Positions 37,168 through 47,444 of a stretch of 64,000 nucleotides of DNA are shown here, piece by piece. The stretch spans positions 496,001 through 560,000 of the forward strand of contig NZ_CP029064.1 of NCBI RefSeq assembly GCF_003076275.1, written 5' to 3'. The notes beneath the pieces were generated by a model that saw only the letters and a program-made list of their open reading frames with translations, did not search any database and was not told where the DNA came from. How positions within the stretch are numbered: position 1 is the first letter of the stretch; each line of letters starts with the position of its first letter. A program made the translations under genes and the position numbers. The DNA is from Microbulbifer sp. A4B17. Its GTDB lineage: Bacteria; Pseudomonadota; Gammaproteobacteria; Pseudomonadales; Cellvibrionaceae.

Positions 37168-38017
37168 TATTTCTCAAAAGTTGACCCTGGCTGAACGCTG
37201 CGAGCGAGTTGTCGCAGCGCCGTTATTTAACCAGCTCATTATTGGCATGATTTTGCTCAACGCTGTTGCTGTTGGGCTGGAGACTTCCACCTGGGTGATG
37301 GAGCGTTTTGGTACGCTGCTCGGAACTATTAACCAGCTGATACTCGCTTCTTTTGTGATCGAAGCGGCAGTTAAGATCGCTTCCCATGGAACCCGGCCTT
37401 GGCGTTACTTTGCCAGTGGTTGGAACTGTTTCGACTTTACTATTATCGCTTTGAGCCTGATTCCCGCCACCGGGCCCCTGGCGACATTGGCGCGTTTGGT
37501 ACGAGTGTTGAGGGTACTGCGCCTTGTATCTGCATTTCCAGAGCTTCGTACTTTGGTAGATACGTTATTGCGAAGCCTGCCAAGCATGATGCACATCGCT
37601 TTGTTGATGAGCATCATCTTTTATATCTATGGGGTGGCGGGTTATTTCCTGTTCCACGATATCGATCCTACTCATTGGCGCAGCCTGCCAATCGCCTTTT
37701 TAAGCTTGTTCCGGATTGTCACATTTGAGGACTGGACGGATATTATGTATACCGCGATGGATTCGATGCCTTGGGCCTGGCTTTACTTCGTCAGCTTTGT
37801 GGTCATGGGGGCGTTCGTAATGATTAACCTCTTTATCGGTGTAGTCTTGAATAACCTGGAAGAGGCCAAATTGCGACGAATGGATGAAATGTGTCTGCCT
37901 CCAAGCCAGACCGAAATCCTGCGCGAACTCCGCGCAACCCAGGCCTCTCTCGCACGCCTGCAAAAAAGAATGGAAGAATCCACTTATCAACCAGAGGCTA
38001 AGGGGGCCGCACAATGA
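37154..38017 (+). CDS. Voltage-gated sodium-channel-like ion transporter
   Basis: A 287-residue one-domain channel with six transmembrane segments. S4 is a clear voltage sensor, with Arg every third residue in [14 protein letters not shown]. The pore loop reads [15 protein letters not shown]-x-E-x-W is the sodium-selective filter pattern of bacterial NaChBac/NavAb channels. After S6 ([18 protein letters not shown]) comes a C-terminal helical tail with heptad-like spacing, as in the tetramerising coiled coil of this family. It overlaps trpE by 14 bases and trpG by 4 (ATGA), so it is embedded and translationally coupled in the trp operon. Ion selectivity is inferred from the filter only. Confidence 0.92.
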   Translation: MSEVSISQKLTLAERCERVVAAPLFNQLIIGMILLNAVAVGLETSTWVMERFGTLLGTINQLILASFVIEAAVKIASHGTRPWRYFASGWNCFDFTIIALSLIPATGPLATLARLVRVLRVLRLVSAFPELRTLVDTLLRSLPSMMHIALLMSIIFYIYGVAGYFLFHDIDPTHWRSLPIAFLSLFRIVTFEDWTDIMYTAMDSMPWAWLYFVSFVVMGAFVMINLFIGVVLNNLEEAKLRRMDEMCLPPSQTEILRELRATQASLARLQKRMEESTYQPEAKGAAQ

Positions 38018-38592
38018 TTTTAATGATCGATAACTACGACTCCTTTACCTGGAATGTAGTGCAGTACCTGGAAGAGCTGGGTGCAAAAGTGATGGTAAAA
38101 CGCAACGACGAAATTACCCTGGATGAAATCGAGGCAATGGCGCCAGAGAAAATTGTGATTTCGCCGGGTCCCTGTACCCCCAATGAGGCGGGTATTTCGC
38201 TCGATACCATTCGCCGTTTTGCCGGCAGTATCCCTATTTTGGGTATTTGTCTGGGGCACCAGAGTATTGGACAGGTCTTCGGTGGCAGGGTGGTTCGTGC
38301 CCGGCAGGTTATGCACGGCAAAACATCTCCTATAGTGCACAACAACTTGGGAGTGTTTCACGGCTTATCTAATCCATTTGAGGCGACCCGTTATCACTCA
38401 CTGGTGGTGGAAAAAAGCAGCTTGCCGGAATGCCTTGAGATTACCGCCTGGACTGAAACAGAGGATGGTGAAATCGATGAGATTATGGGGGTGAAGCACC
38501 GGGAGTTAGCCGTGGAAGGTGTGCAGTTTCACCCGGAGTCGATTCTCACCATGCACGGTCACGATATGCTGAGAAACTTTATCGAGTCTTGA
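38014..38592 (+). CDS. trpG: Anthranilate synthase component II (glutamine amidotransferase)
   Basis: Class I glutamine amidotransferase of 192 residues that supplies ammonia to TrpE. It begins [22 protein letters not shown]; oxyanion and nucleophile region [12 protein letters not shown] and [17 protein letters not shown] with the catalytic Cys; His/Glu in [10 protein letters not shown]. The TrpE-type features, not PabA, are implied by position. The start ATG overlaps the channel stop codon by four bases. A 74-base gap with a GC hairpin separates it from trpD. Confidence 0.96.
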   Translation: MILMIDNYDSFTWNVVQYLEELGAKVMVKRNDEITLDEIEAMAPEKIVISPGPCTPNEAGISLDTIRRFAGSIPILGICLGHQSIGQVFGGRVVRARQVMHGKTSPIVHNNLGVFHGLSNPFEATRYHSLVVEKSSLPECLEITAWTETEDGEIDEIMGVKHRELAVEGVQFHPESILTMHGHDMLRNFIES

Positions 38593-38666
38593 GAACCGGA
38601 AGCATCAGCGTGTGGCGGGCTGGGCCCCGCCGGAATCAATAACCTGAACGGGGCAAAGGGAGAAAA

Positions 38667-39716
38667 ATGAATATTCAACAGGCCATTGCCAAACTGGTGG
38701 ATGGCGAACACCTTACTCGTGAAGAAATGCGCGAAACTGTTGGCCAGATAATGCGCGGTGAAGCACTGGAACCACAAATAGGCGCTCTCCTTATTGCACT
38801 ACGTATTCGCGGTGAGACAGTCGATGAAATTGTTGGCGCAGTGGAAACTATGCGTCAGCTGGCGGTAAAAGTTGATCTCACCCTGGAAAATACCGTTGAT
38901 ATTGTCGGCACCGGTGGTGATGGCGCCAATCTGTTTAATGTGTCCAGTGCGAGCAGTTTTGTCGCCGCTGCTGCGGGGGCTAAAGTTGCCAAGCACGGCA
39001 ACCGTTCGGTGTCATCCAGCAGTGGTTCTGCGGACCTGCTTGAACATGCCGGCGTATTCCTGGAACTAAACCCCTCGCAGATGGCACGTTGCGTGGAAAC
39101 TATCGGCATCGGCTTTATGTTTGCACCCAGCTTTCATAATGCCATGCGCCATGTTGGCCCTTCGCGAAAAGCACTGGGGTTGCGCACCATCTTTAACCTG
39201 TTAGGCCCGATGACTAATCCGGCAGGGGTAAAGCGCAAAGTAATAGGCGTTTACGAAAAACGCTACTGCCGACTATTGGCTGAAGTTTTACAGCAGCTTG
39301 GCTCAGAGCACGTACTGGTTTTACACAGTGACGATGGACTCGATGAAGCCAGTATTGCTGCGGATACCTTTGCTGTGGAATTAAAAGATGGTGCCTTGCG
39401 GGAATATACACTCAAGCCTGAGGACTTTGGCCTGCAGCGCCGGGATCTCTCCGGCCTCAGCGTTTCCGGTTCCGAGGAATCCCTGGCCTTGATTCGCGAT
39501 GCACTGGGTAAACGCAGTACTGAGGCAGGGCAAAAAGCAGCAGATATTATTGCGCTTAATGCTGGCTTGGCGATTTATATTAGCGGCGTTGCGCACTCTG
39601 CCGAGCAGGGTGTGGCTATGGCGCAGGACGCTATCGACAGCGGCCTCGCCGGAGAAAAAATCAATGATCTTGCCGCGTTTACCAGTGCGTTTCGTCCGGA
39701 GGAAATTCAATCGTGA
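38667..39716 (+). CDS. trpD: Anthranilate phosphoribosyltransferase
   Basis: Joins anthranilate to PRPP, 349 residues. Motifs: the N-terminal helical region with [17 protein letters not shown] and [15 protein letters not shown], the PRPP-binding [39 protein letters not shown], the anthranilate site [24 protein letters not shown] block, and [20 protein letters not shown] site lies 8 bases before the ATG. The stop overlaps the start of trpC by four bases. Confidence 0.97.
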   Translation: MNIQQAIAKLVDGEHLTREEMRETVGQIMRGEALEPQIGALLIALRIRGETVDEIVGAVETMRQLAVKVDLTLENTVDIVGTGGDGANLFNVSSASSFVAAAAGAKVAKHGNRSVSSSSGSADLLEHAGVFLELNPSQMARCVETIGIGFMFAPSFHNAMRHVGPSRKALGLRTIFNLLGPMTNPAGVKRKVIGVYEKRYCRLLAEVLQQLGSEHVLVLHSDDGLDEASIAADTFAVELKDGALREYTLKPEDFGLQRRDLSGLSVSGSEESLALIRDALGKRSTEAGQKAADIIALNAGLAIYISGVAHSAEQGVAMAQDAIDSGLAGEKINDLAAFTSAFRPEEIQS

Positions 39717-40507
39717 GCACCCCTACCATTTTAAAAACTATTGTCGAACGCAAATGGCAAGAGGTAGCTGAGCGCAAGGCTGAGTGCTCCACCGACGAAG
39801 TTCGCCTTCGCGCTCGGGATCAGGAGCCGGCGAGAGGTTTTGTCGATGCAGTGGATCGCAAGATTTCCACTGGCGAGGCCGCGGTTATTGCCGAAATTAA
39901 AAAAGCCTCTCCCAGTAAAGGCGTGATTCGCGAGGATTTCCTTCCTGCAGAAATTGCTACCAGCTATGAAAAAGGTGGCGCGGCTTGTCTGTCAGTACTA
40001 ACCGATGTGGACTTTTTTCAGGGTGCAGATAATTACTTGCAGCAGGCCCGGGATGCCGTACGCCTACCGGTGCTGCGCAAGGACTTTACCGTTGACCCCT
40101 ACCAGATCTATGAAGCTCGAGCGATTGGTGCCGACTGTATTTTGTTAATCGCAGCCTGCCTTGATGATCCTCAGATGCAGGACCTCAATGGGCTTGCTTT
40201 GGAATTGGGTCTGGATGTCTTGGTGGAAGTGCATAACCACAAGGAATTGGAGAGGGCCCTGGCATTACCTAACCGCTTAATCGGTATCAATAATCGCAAT
40301 CTGCACACTTTCGATGTGCAGCTGGAAAATACCTTTAAGTTACTGGACTTGATCCCTGAAGACCGTCTTGTGGTCACGGAAAGCGGTATTCATACCACAG
40401 ACGATGTTGCGGCTATGCGTGGTCATAACGTCAATGCTTTCCTGGTGGGAGAGGCCTTTATGCGGGAGGAGGAGCCGGGCAGGAAATTGATGGAAATGTT
40501 TAACTGA
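39713..40507 (+). CDS. trpC: Indole-3-glycerol-phosphate synthase
   Basis: Ring closure step in tryptophan synthesis, 264 residues, monofunctional (no fused TrpF). Motifs: [18 protein letters not shown] at the N-terminus, [19 protein letters not shown] with catalytic Lys and Glu, [52 protein letters not shown] and [12 protein letters not shown]. It begins with GTG overlapping the trpD stop. A bidirectional terminator follows the stop; trpF, trpB and trpA are not in the window. Confidence 0.97.
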   Translation: MSTPTILKTIVERKWQEVAERKAECSTDEVRLRARDQEPARGFVDAVDRKISTGEAAVIAEIKKASPSKGVIREDFLPAEIATSYEKGGAACLSVLTDVDFFQGADNYLQQARDAVRLPVLRKDFTVDPYQIYEARAIGADCILLIAACLDDPQMQDLNGLALELGLDVLVEVHNHKELERALALPNRLIGINNRNLHTFDVQLENTFKLLDLIPEDRLVVTESGIHTTDDVAAMRGHNVNAFLVGEAFMREEEPGRKLMEMFN

Positions 40508-40529
40508 CCGCTTACTCCAGTAGTAGAAA

Positions 40530-40563
40530 TAAAAAAGGGCGATGTAAAAATCGCCCTTTTTTT
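40530..40563. terminator. Bidirectional terminator between trpC and crp
   Basis: AAAAAAGGGCGAT and ATCGCCCTTTTTTT arms around a short TGTAAAA loop; serves trpC from the left and the convergent crp gene from the right. Confidence 0.93.
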
Positions 40564-40585
40564 ATGCGGTGTATTTATTCGGTTA

Positions 40586-41236
40586 CTAGCGGGTACCGTA
40601 CACCACCATGGTTTTACCTTTAACGGAAACCAGGCCCTGTTCTTCCAGGGTTTTTAATACGCGGCCCACCATTTCCCGGGAGCAGCCGACGATACGGCCA
40701 ATTTCCTGGCGGGTGATTTTTATTTGCATGCCCTCGGGGTGAGTCATTGCATCCGGCTCATTGCAGAGATCGAGCAGGGTGCGAGCGACACGCCCGGTGA
40801 CATCCAGGAAGGCGAGATCGCCAACTTTGCGCGTGGTGTTGCGCAGGCGGCCTGCCATTTGGGTGGCCAGGGCAAAAAGAAACTCTGGGTGCTGGCGAGT
40901 GAGTTCCTGGAACTTGGTGTAGGAGATTTCTGCCACCTCACACTCGGTTTTGGTGCGGACCCAGGCACTGCGGGTGTCCTGATCGAACAGGCCCATCTCA
41001 CCGAAAAAGTCTCCGTCGTTGAGGTAGGCAACGATCATTTCGCGGCCTTCATCGTCCTCAATCAGAACTGTAACGGAACCGCGCATAATGAAATAAAGGG
41101 ATTCACAGCGGTCGCCAGCATAGATAATTGTGCTCTTGGCCGGGTAGCGACGCCGGTGGCAGTGGGCCAGAAAGTCTTCAATATTGCCGATAGTCATGGG
41201 GTCTTCGATAGCAACCGTCACGGATTTATTCCTCAT
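40586..41236 (-). CDS. crp: cAMP receptor protein / Vfr-type global regulator
   Basis: A 216-residue CRP/FNR family activator, very close to P. aeruginosa Vfr and E. coli Crp as I recall them. N-terminal cyclic-nucleotide domain with [33 protein letters not shown] and [17 protein letters not shown] (cAMP-binding Glu and Arg-Ser), a dimer helix, and the helix-turn-helix [28 protein letters not shown]. It regulates carbon use, virulence or surface behaviours in relatives. The start is the ATG at 41236; residue 14 is an alternative Met. Position beside trpC and coq7 matches Pseudomonas. Confidence 0.95.
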   Translation of the reverse strand: MRNKSVTVAIEDPMTIGNIEDFLAHCHRRRYPAKSTIIYAGDRCESLYFIMRGSVTVLIEDDEGREMIVAYLNDGDFFGEMGLFDQDTRSAWVRTKTECEVAEISYTKFQELTRQHPEFLFALATQMAGRLRNTTRKVGDLAFLDVTGRVARTLLDLCNEPDAMTHPEGMQIKITRQEIGRIVGCSREMVGRVLKTLEEQGLVSVKGKTMVVYGTR

Positions 41237-41340
41237 TTTTTGTCTTGTGCTCTATCCCGGCTTTAGCAGCTGAGCACTATTGAATTATCGCGCGAAAACA
41301 AAATCCCCAACAGGGGCTGACCGCGGCAAAGTTCCGCAGT

Positions 41341-41538
41341 GTGACCTGTGACACTATGGCACTGGGTCGCTTGGACTTCATAAACCACGATGCGTTCATA
41401 GAAAAAGCATTTGATCATGCGTCATTCGGCTTTCGCGCGGAGGCGTACCAGACACTATACCGGAAACATACAGGTGCCGGGATAGACTTCGCCAATATGC
41501 TAAGCTTCGCCGCTGAAGTTTTAATGGGAGTGGAGTGA
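41341..41538 (+). CDS. Possible small protein upstream of osmC
   Basis: An open frame of 65 codons starting with GTG at 41341 (a Met codon at 41356 is also possible) whose TGA overlaps the ATG of osmC as TGATG. The product, with RLDFINHDAFIEKAFDHASF, is not recognised and no good ribosome binding site is visible. Relatives carry speD near this point, but this frame does not look like it. The overlap with osmC is the only support; it may be chance and the region may simply be the divergent crp/osmC promoter region. Confidence 0.25.
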   Translation: MTCDTMALGRLDFINHDAFIEKAFDHASFGFRAEAYQTLYRKHTGAGIDFANMLSFAAEVLMGVE

Positions 41539-41945
41539 TGCAGGGGAAAGTAACCTGGGTACATGATTTAACCTTCGTCGGTGAAGCCGGCAGTGGTAAT
41601 TCGGTAGTGATGGAAGGCGGCCGCACAAATAATGGTGTGCGCCCGATGGAAATGATTTTGCTGGGCGTCGGTGGCTGCGCGGCTTACGATGTGGTGAGTA
41701 TTTTACAGAAGGCGAGACAAGACATTATTTCCTGTCATTGTGAACTGGAAGGTGTGCGCCCGGATACAACCCCATCGCCGTTTGAGCGAATTGAAATGAA
41801 GTTTGTAGTGCGCGGTCGCGGATTGAAGGAATCCCATGTTGCCCGTGCAGTGGAACTCTCCGCAGAGAAATACTGCTCAGGCTCCATCATGTTGCGCAAT
41901 GCGGGTGTCGAGATTGTGCACAGCTACAGCGTTGAAGAAGCTTGA
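41538..41945 (+). CDS. OsmC family protein (YhfA-like)
   Basis: A 135-residue OsmC/Ohr superfamily protein. Family pattern: MQGKVTWVHDLTFVGEAGSG, PMEMILLGVGGCAAYDVVSILQKARQ with the conserved Cys, then ERIEMKFVVRGRGLKESHVARAVELSAEKYCSGSIML with the second conserved Cys. Such proteins are thiol-dependent peroxidases, but the YhfA branch has no proven substrate. The ATG at 41538 has GGAGTGGAG just upstream. It lies in the crp-coq7 neighbourhood, as in Pseudomonas. Confidence 0.92.
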   Translation: MQGKVTWVHDLTFVGEAGSGNSVVMEGGRTNNGVRPMEMILLGVGGCAAYDVVSILQKARQDIISCHCELEGVRPDTTPSPFERIEMKFVVRGRGLKESHVARAVELSAEKYCSGSIMLRNAGVEIVHSYSVEEA

Positions 41946-42029
41946 AGGGAAATTAGCCGGGAAGGGAGGGAGGAAACTGGGCGTAACCTCCCTAAAATCC
42001 AAGTCGTTTTAATGAGTGAAGAGTAACGG

Positions 42030-42674
42030 TCAGATTTTATAACTGGCCGAGGTCATCACTTTGGATACCAGAGACATCACTCCTTTTACTGGAGCAGGGA
42101 AGCGGGCACCACCGGCGGCCAGTGCAGCGTGGGCGTGCTCGTCTTCGTCAATTAACATCTGTTCCACTACCGCACGGCTTCTCTTGTCGTCGGCGGGAAG
42201 CTTTTCGAGGTGGCTCTCAAGATGTTTACACACCTGGTCTTCCGTAGCGGCCACAAAACCGAGGCTGATTCGGTCGCTGATTTTCCCGGCGGCGGCGCCG
42301 AGCCCAAAGGACATGCCGTACCACAGTGGGTTGAGTAGGCTGGGGCGGCTGTCCAATTCCTTCAAGCGCTGTTCACACCAGGCCAGATGGTCGATCTCCT
42401 CATCGGCAGCGCGCTCCATTTCCCCCCGCACCTCGGGCAGCTTGGCGGTCAGGGCCTGGCCCTGGTAGAGCGCCTGGGCGCAGACTTCACCGCTATGGTT
42501 GACCCGCATAAGGCCAGCGGCGTGTTTGCGTTCGCTGTCGGTGAGGTCTGTCTCGGCTTCACCCTTCGCCGGGGATGCCCGGCCGTGGCAGGGTTCGCCG
42601 GGACTCAGGGTGCGCAGAGCCCGATCCGCTTGAATTAACAGGCGGTCGAGTCCGCTGAGGCTGCGTTTACTCAT
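42030..42674 (-). CDS. coq7: 2-polyprenyl-3-methyl-6-methoxy-1,4-benzoquinone monooxygenase
   Basis: Coq7/CAT5 di-iron hydroxylase, 214 residues, that carries out the C6 hydroxylation in ubiquinone synthesis in place of the flavoenzyme UbiF. Iron ligands come in the expected order: [35 protein letters not shown] with the E-x-x-H, and the closing [15 protein letters not shown]. Membrane association rather than a transmembrane span is usual. Single gene, convergent with osmC. Confidence 0.95.
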   Translation of the reverse strand: MSKRSLSGLDRLLIQADRALRTLSPGEPCHGRASPAKGEAETDLTDSERKHAAGLMRVNHSGEVCAQALYQGQALTAKLPEVRGEMERAADEEIDHLAWCEQRLKELDSRPSLLNPLWYGMSFGLGAAAGKISDRISLGFVAATEDQVCKHLESHLEKLPADDKRSRAVVEQMLIDEDEHAHAALAAGGARFPAPVKGVMSLVSKVMTSASYKI

Positions 42675-42730
42675 AGTATTCTGCTCCCTGTGGAAGGCGA
42701 CCGCTGATGAGCGGCCGCCGATGCCAGCTG

Positions 42731-44035
42731 TTAGTCCTGCTGCTCTGCAGAAACCTTTTCTCTTTCGACAGCGCGGTAGCCGATATCTTTCCGGAAGAAT
42801 ACACCGTCCCAGTAGATAGCCCGAGCTGATTCATAGGCATTTTCCTGAGCTTCAGCGACGGTATCCCCCATTGCTGTGGCGCACAACACCCGGCCACCAT
42901 TGGTGACTACGCGCTCACCATCCAGTGCGGTACCGGCGTGGAAGACCTTGGCGTTGTCACTGTCTGCTTTGTCCAGACCGCTGATGGCATCGCCTTTGCG
43001 GTAGCTGCCGGGATAGCCGTGCGCGGCAAGTACCACACCCAGGGCTGGGCGGGGATCCCACTCAGCAGTGACAGTGTCCAGCTTCTTGTCCAGAGCAGCC
43101 ATGCACAGGTCGACCAGGTCTGATTTCAGGCGAATCATAATTGGCTGGGTTTCCGGATCGCCAAAGCGACAGTTGTACTCGATAACCTTCGGGGTGCCGT
43201 CGCTATCGATCATCAGGCCGGCGTAGAGGAAACCGGTGTAGGGTGTGCCCTCAGAGGCCAGGCCTTTAACGGTGGGCTCGATAACCTCTTGCATAATGCG
43301 CTGGTAAATGGTGTCGGTCACCACCGGTGCCGGGGAGTAGGCACCCATACCGCCCGTATTGGGGCCGGTATCACCATCGCCAACGCGCTTGTGATCCTGG
43401 CTGGTGGCCATCGGCAGGATGTTTTCACCATCCACCATCACGATAAAGCTCGCTTCCTCACCCTGGAGGAACTCCTCGATAACCACGCGGCAGCCGGCTT
43501 CACCAAAGGCGTTTCCAGACAGCATATCGCGTACAGCGAGCTCAGCCTGCTCTTCGGTTTCGGCAACGATTACACCCTTGCCCGCAGCCAAGCCGTCGGC
43601 TTTAACCACGATGGGCGCGCCGCGCTCGCGAATGTAGGCAACCGCCGGCTCCACTTCGGTGAAATTGCGGTAGGCGGCGGTGGGGATTTTGTGGCGCTCG
43701 AGAAAGTCCTTGGTAAAGGCTTTGGAGCCCTCCAGTTGGGAGGCGCCTTTGCTGGGGCCAAAAATGGCGAGGCCACGGGCATTAAAGAAATCGACAACAC
43801 CCTCTACCAGCGGTGCTTCCGGGCCGACAATAGTTAGTTCTACGCCGTTTTCTTCGGCGAAATCTGCCAGGGCGGCGAAGTTATCCACACCGATTGCGAT
43901 ATTTTCTAGCTTGGGTTCGCGGGCAGTACCGGCGTTGCCCGGGGCAACATAGACGGTGCCGACATCTGGGTTTTGCGCTGCTTTCCACGCCAGGGCGTGC
44001 TCGCGGCCACCTGATCCGATAACCAATACGTTCAT
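42731..44035 (-). CDS. purD: Phosphoribosylamine-glycine ligase
   Basis: Second step of purine synthesis; ATP-grasp enzyme of 434 residues joining glycine to phosphoribosylamine. Motifs: [94 protein letters not shown] and [15 protein letters not shown]. It lies downstream of purH on the same strand, separated by 190 bases containing a palindromic hairpin. Confidence 0.97.
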   Translation of the reverse strand: MNVLVIGSGGREHALAWKAAQNPDVGTVYVAPGNAGTAREPKLENIAIGVDNFAALADFAEENGVELTIVGPEAPLVEGVVDFFNARGLAIFGPSKGASQLEGSKAFTKDFLERHKIPTAAYRNFTEVEPAVAYIRERGAPIVVKADGLAAGKGVIVAETEEQAELAVRDMLSGNAFGEAGCRVVIEEFLQGEEASFIVMVDGENILPMATSQDHKRVGDGDTGPNTGGMGAYSPAPVVTDTIYQRIMQEVIEPTVKGLASEGTPYTGFLYAGLMIDSDGTPKVIEYNCRFGDPETQPIMIRLKSDLVDLCMAALDKKLDTVTAEWDPRPALGVVLAAHGYPGSYRKGDAISGLDKADSDNAKVFHAGTALDGERVVTNGGRVLCATAMGDTVAEAQENAYESARAIYWDGVFFRKDIGYRAVEREKVSAEQQD

Positions 44036-44151
44036 TCTTAAATCCCCCTAAGTCGACCGATCCGGTCCGTTGCACAGGTTATAGGTGTGCTAGTTTAACG
44101 TGGAATTGATCCTCGGGCCTGAGTCTCGCCCCTGGATTCCAATGATTTGTG

Positions 44152-44183
44152 CGGGCTGGGAAGTATCGATACTTTCCAGCCCG
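44152..44183. repeat. Long inverted repeat between purH and purD
   Basis: CGGGCTGGGAAGTATC and GATACTTTCCAGCCCG form a near-perfect 16-base-pair palindrome (one G-T position) with ATCGAT at the centre. As RNA it would be a very stable hairpin; no T run follows on either strand, so it is a transcript-stabilising or processing element, or a protein-binding site, rather than a classic terminator. Confidence 0.6.
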
Positions 44184-44226
44184 TTGATCATAGCCCGCAG
44201 CAGTAAGCATTTGCGGGCACACAATC

Positions 44227-45798
44227 TTAGTGGCGGAAGTGGCGCATACCGGTAAATACCATGGCCATATTGTGCTCGTCCGCTGCGGCGATCACTTCTT
44301 CATCGCGCATGGAACCGCCGGGCTGGATGACTGCCTGGATTCCCACAGCGGCAGCATTATCGATGCCGTCGCGGAAGGGGAAGAAGGCATCGGAAGCCAT
44401 AACAGACCCTGCAACGGCGAGGCCGGCGTGCTCGGCCTTGATCGCGGCGATGCGTGCGGAGTTTACGCGGCTCATCTGGCCTGCGCCTACGCCTACAGTG
44501 CGACCGTCTTTGCCGTATACGATGGCATTGGATTTTACGAACTTGGCCACTTTCCAGGTAAACAGCAGATCGCGGATTTCTTCTTCAGTGGGTTGGCGCT
44601 TGGAGACTACTTTCAGGTCGGAAGCAGTGATCAGGCCGTCGTCGCGGTCCTGAACCAGCAGGCCGCCATTAACGCGCTTGTAGTCCAGTGCCGGGGTGCG
44701 CTCGCTGCTCCACTGGCCGCATACCAGCAGGCGCAGGTTCTTCTTCTCGGCGACGGCCTGCTTGGCCTCTTCGGAGACTGACGGTGCGATGATGACTTCA
44801 ACAAACTGTCGCTCGACGATAGCGCGGGCAGTGGCGCCATCGAGTTCCCGGTTGAAAGCGATGATACCGCCAAAGGCGGATTCGCTGTCGGTAGCGAAAG
44901 CCAGGTCGTAGGCCTTGTGAATATCTTCAGCAATTGCCACACCACAGGGGTTGGCGTGTTTAACGATCACGCAAGCGGGTTGCTCGAAGGACTTGACGCA
45001 CTCCAGTGCGGCATCGGTATCGGCGATATTGTTGTAGGACAGCTCTTTGCCCTGCAGTTGGGTGGCAGTGGAAATACTGGCCTCAGCCGGGTTGGCTTCG
45101 GTATAGAAAGCGGATTTCTGGTGCGGGTTCTCACCGTAGCGCAGGTCCAGTTTCTTGATAAATTGGCTGTTGTAGGTGCGCGGGAACAGCTGCTTTTCTT
45201 CGCCTTTAATGGCACCCAGGTAATTGGCGATAGCGCCGTCATAGCCCGCCGTGTGCTCGAAGGCTTTTACCGCCAGGTCAAAGCGGCTGGCGTGGCTCAA
45301 GGCGCCATCGTTAGCTTTCATTTCCCCGATGATGTTGCCGTAATCGCTGGCATTGACCACGATAGTGACATCTTTGTGGTTCTTGGCGGCAGCGCGAACC
45401 ATGGTGGGGCCGCCGATATCGATATTCTCGATAGCATCTTCGAGAGAACAGTCGGGCTTGGCAACGGTTTGAGCGAAGGGGTAGAGGTTAACCACCACCA
45501 TATCGATCGGGGTGATACCGTGCTCGCTCATGATGGCATCATCGGTACCACGGCGTCCCAGAATACCGCCGTGTACTTTCGGGTGCAGAGTTTTGACACG
45601 GCCGTCCATCATTTCGGGGAAGCCGGTGTAGTCGGAAACTTCTACCACGGGAATACCCGCTTCCTTGAGCTGGCGGTGGGTTCCGCCGGTGGAAAGAATC
45701 TCAACCCCCATTGCGGAGAGCTGTTGAGCGAACTCTACAATGCCACTCTTGTCAGAGACACTAATTAGAGCGCGGCGGATGGAAACCTTGTCTGTCAT
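44227..45798 (-). CDS. purH: Bifunctional AICAR formyltransferase/IMP cyclohydrolase
   Basis: Last two steps to IMP, 523 residues. The N-terminal IMP cyclohydrolase (MGS-like) domain has [18 protein letters not shown] and [19 protein letters not shown]; the C-terminal formyltransferase has [18 protein letters not shown] and [12 protein letters not shown] with the catalytic Lys-His, and the end [17 protein letters not shown]. The ATG at 45798 gives the family start; the ORF runs open 41 codons upstream. It follows fis, as in Pseudomonas, after a hairpin. Confidence 0.97.
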   Translation of the reverse strand: MTDKVSIRRALISVSDKSGIVEFAQQLSAMGVEILSTGGTHRQLKEAGIPVVEVSDYTGFPEMMDGRVKTLHPKVHGGILGRRGTDDAIMSEHGITPIDMVVVNLYPFAQTVAKPDCSLEDAIENIDIGGPTMVRAAAKNHKDVTIVVNASDYGNIIGEMKANDGALSHASRFDLAVKAFEHTAGYDGAIANYLGAIKGEEKQLFPRTYNSQFIKKLDLRYGENPHQKSAFYTEANPAEASISTATQLQGKELSYNNIADTDAALECVKSFEQPACVIVKHANPCGVAIAEDIHKAYDLAFATDSESAFGGIIAFNRELDGATARAIVERQFVEVIIAPSVSEEAKQAVAEKKNLRLLVCGQWSSERTPALDYKRVNGGLLVQDRDDGLITASDLKVVSKRQPTEEEIRDLLFTWKVAKFVKSNAIVYGKDGRTVGVGAGQMSRVNSARIAAIKAEHAGLAVAGSVMASDAFFPFRDGIDNAAAVGIQAVIQPGGSMRDEEVIAAADEHNMAMVFTGMRHFRH

Positions 45799-45889
45799 TG
45801 CACTTGATCCAACTGGTTTTCGAAAAGGATATTTAAAGGGTTTTAGCGGTTGTCCACTGTGGCAACAAAAATGCTGCCGGGAAAATAGC

Positions 45890-45919
45890 GAAGGGGGATG
45901 AGTTACCTCATCCCCCTTC
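45890..45919 (-). terminator. Terminator or attenuator hairpin between fis and purH
   Basis: GAAGGGGGATGAG and CTCATCCCCCTTC make a perfect 13-base-pair stem with a 4-base loop, followed on the reverse strand by GCTATTTT. It starts 22 bases past the fis stop. The weak T run suggests partial termination ahead of purH. Confidence 0.7.
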
Positions 45920-45941
45920 AAAATTTCGCTCGGTGGGAAGC

Positions 45942-46250
45942 TTACAGCAGGCCGTAGCGCTTCAGCTTCTTGCGCAGGGTGCCACGGTTGAGACCCAGTA
46001 ATTGCGCGGCGCGGGTCTGGTTGTGGCGGGTGTATTTCATCACCACTTCGAGCATGGGCGCTTCGATCTCCGACAGCACCATGTCGTAGACATCGGTTAC
46101 CATCTGGCCATCCAGGTGGCGGAAGTAGTTCTCCATTGCGTGCTCGACGGCATCGCGCAGGGACTGCTGCTGTGGCTGTGCCAGTTGAGTCTGTCCCCTG
46201 GAGGATACTTCTTCATTGCCAGTATCCGGAATCAATACTTCGTTATTCAT
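45942..46250 (-). CDS. fis: DNA-binding nucleoid protein Fis
   Basis: A 102-residue DNA-bending nucleoid protein that activates rRNA promoters and shapes the chromosome in fast growth. Central dimer helices include [19 protein letters not shown] and [21 protein letters not shown]; the C-terminal helix-turn-helix [20 protein letters not shown] closes with KRYGLL, almost identical to the E. coli protein. The first 30 residues are variable. Its ATG overlaps the dusB stop (ATGA), the conserved dusB-fis operon. Confidence 0.97.
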   Translation of the reverse strand: MNNEVLIPDTGNEEVSSRGQTQLAQPQQQSLRDAVEHAMENYFRHLDGQMVTDVYDMVLSEIEAPMLEVVMKYTRHNQTRAAQLLGLNRGTLRKKLKRYGLL

Positions 46251-47239
46251 GCCGCTTGTGCCCCTCTCGTTATTCGGCGTTCAAACCACTCGTGAACGCT
46301 GGCATGTTGTACTTCTGCACTCTCTATTTGGAAAAAGGTCTTACGGAAGGACTCGCTATCCGCGAGCGTCTTCAAGTACCAGCCCACATGTTTGCGAGCG
46401 ATACGGACCCCCATCACCTCACCGTAGAATCGGTGTAGTTCGCCCAAATGGGCGAGCAAAATATTCCTGACTTCATCCAATGTCGGTTCGGCTAGCCGCT
46501 CACCAGTGGCGAGATAGTGGGCTATTTCCCGAAAAATCCATGGTCTTCCCTGTGCTGCACGGCCAATCATGACCGCCGATGCGCCAGTGTAATCGAGCAC
46601 CTCTCGGGCTCTCTCAGCACTGCAGATGTCGCCATTGGCAAAAACCGGGATTTTTACCCTGGATACAATTTCGGCAATGGTATCGAATTCAGCCTGTCCG
46701 TGGTAGCCACAGGCGCGAGTGCGACCGTGAACCGCCAGTGCAGCGATCCCGGAATCCTCGGCCATTTTGGCTACAGTGACGCCATTGCGGGAATCCGGGC
46801 ACCAGCCGGTGCGGATTTTCAGCGTCACCGGGACGGAAACAGACTGGACCACGGCTTGAAGAATATCCGCTACCAGCTTTTCATCCCGCAGCAGGGCGGA
46901 GCCTGCTGCTTTCTTACACACCTTTTTTGCCGGGCAGCCCATATTAATATCGATGATTTGCGCGCCGCGACGAGCATTCTCCCGAGCGGCTTCCGCCATC
47001 ATCTCAGGATCACCGCCGGCGATCTGCACCGATATGGGCGCCGCTTCGCCACCGTGATCCAGGCGCAAGCGGGACTTGCGGCTGTTCCACAGGCGAGTGT
47101 CCGAGGTCACCATCTCCGAAACCACCAATCCGGCGCCGAGTTCTCGGCACAGCTGGCGGAAGGGGCGGTCGGTGACACCGGCCATGGGCGCCAGAATTAC
47201 CGGGTTGTCGATAATATAGGGGCCAATGGCAGTAGACAC
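46247..47239 (-). CDS. dusB: tRNA-dihydrouridine synthase B
   Basis: FMN-dependent enzyme reducing uridine 17 in the tRNA D-loop, 330 residues. Motifs: [57 protein letters not shown] with the catalytic Cys, [19 protein letters not shown] and [34 protein letters not shown]. The start is a GTG at 47239 with GGAG upstream. It is cotranscribed with fis and its expression in relatives tunes Fis levels. Confidence 0.96.
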   Translation of the reverse strand: MSTAIGPYIIDNPVILAPMAGVTDRPFRQLCRELGAGLVVSEMVTSDTRLWNSRKSRLRLDHGGEAAPISVQIAGGDPEMMAEAARENARRGAQIIDINMGCPAKKVCKKAAGSALLRDEKLVADILQAVVQSVSVPVTLKIRTGWCPDSRNGVTVAKMAEDSGIAALAVHGRTRACGYHGQAEFDTIAEIVSRVKIPVFANGDICSAERAREVLDYTGASAVMIGRAAQGRPWIFREIAHYLATGERLAEPTLDEVRNILLAHLGELHRFYGEVMGVRIARKHVGWYLKTLADSESFRKTFFQIESAEVQHASVHEWFERRITRGAQAA

Positions 47240-47444
47240 GGTAGCTCCAATTGGGCTGTAGGAAGGGCAATCTGTGCCCCGGCAAAACAGCCGCCTATGA
47301 TAGCGGCTGGCCCGTTAATGGCAAAGCGAAAAAGCGGGCAATTTGATCGATCACTGTTCATTTAGCCTGCCGAATGCGCAGGTTTGGTTGTTTATGGCGC
47401 CAAATCCCCTTTGCTAAAAACTTAGCCGGGGAGCTTGTGTGTGC

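Noticed and set aside
41341..41355. CRP box
   Set aside because: TGTGA is present but the TCACA half-site is not at the six-base spacing, so I only report it as an unassigned symmetric element.
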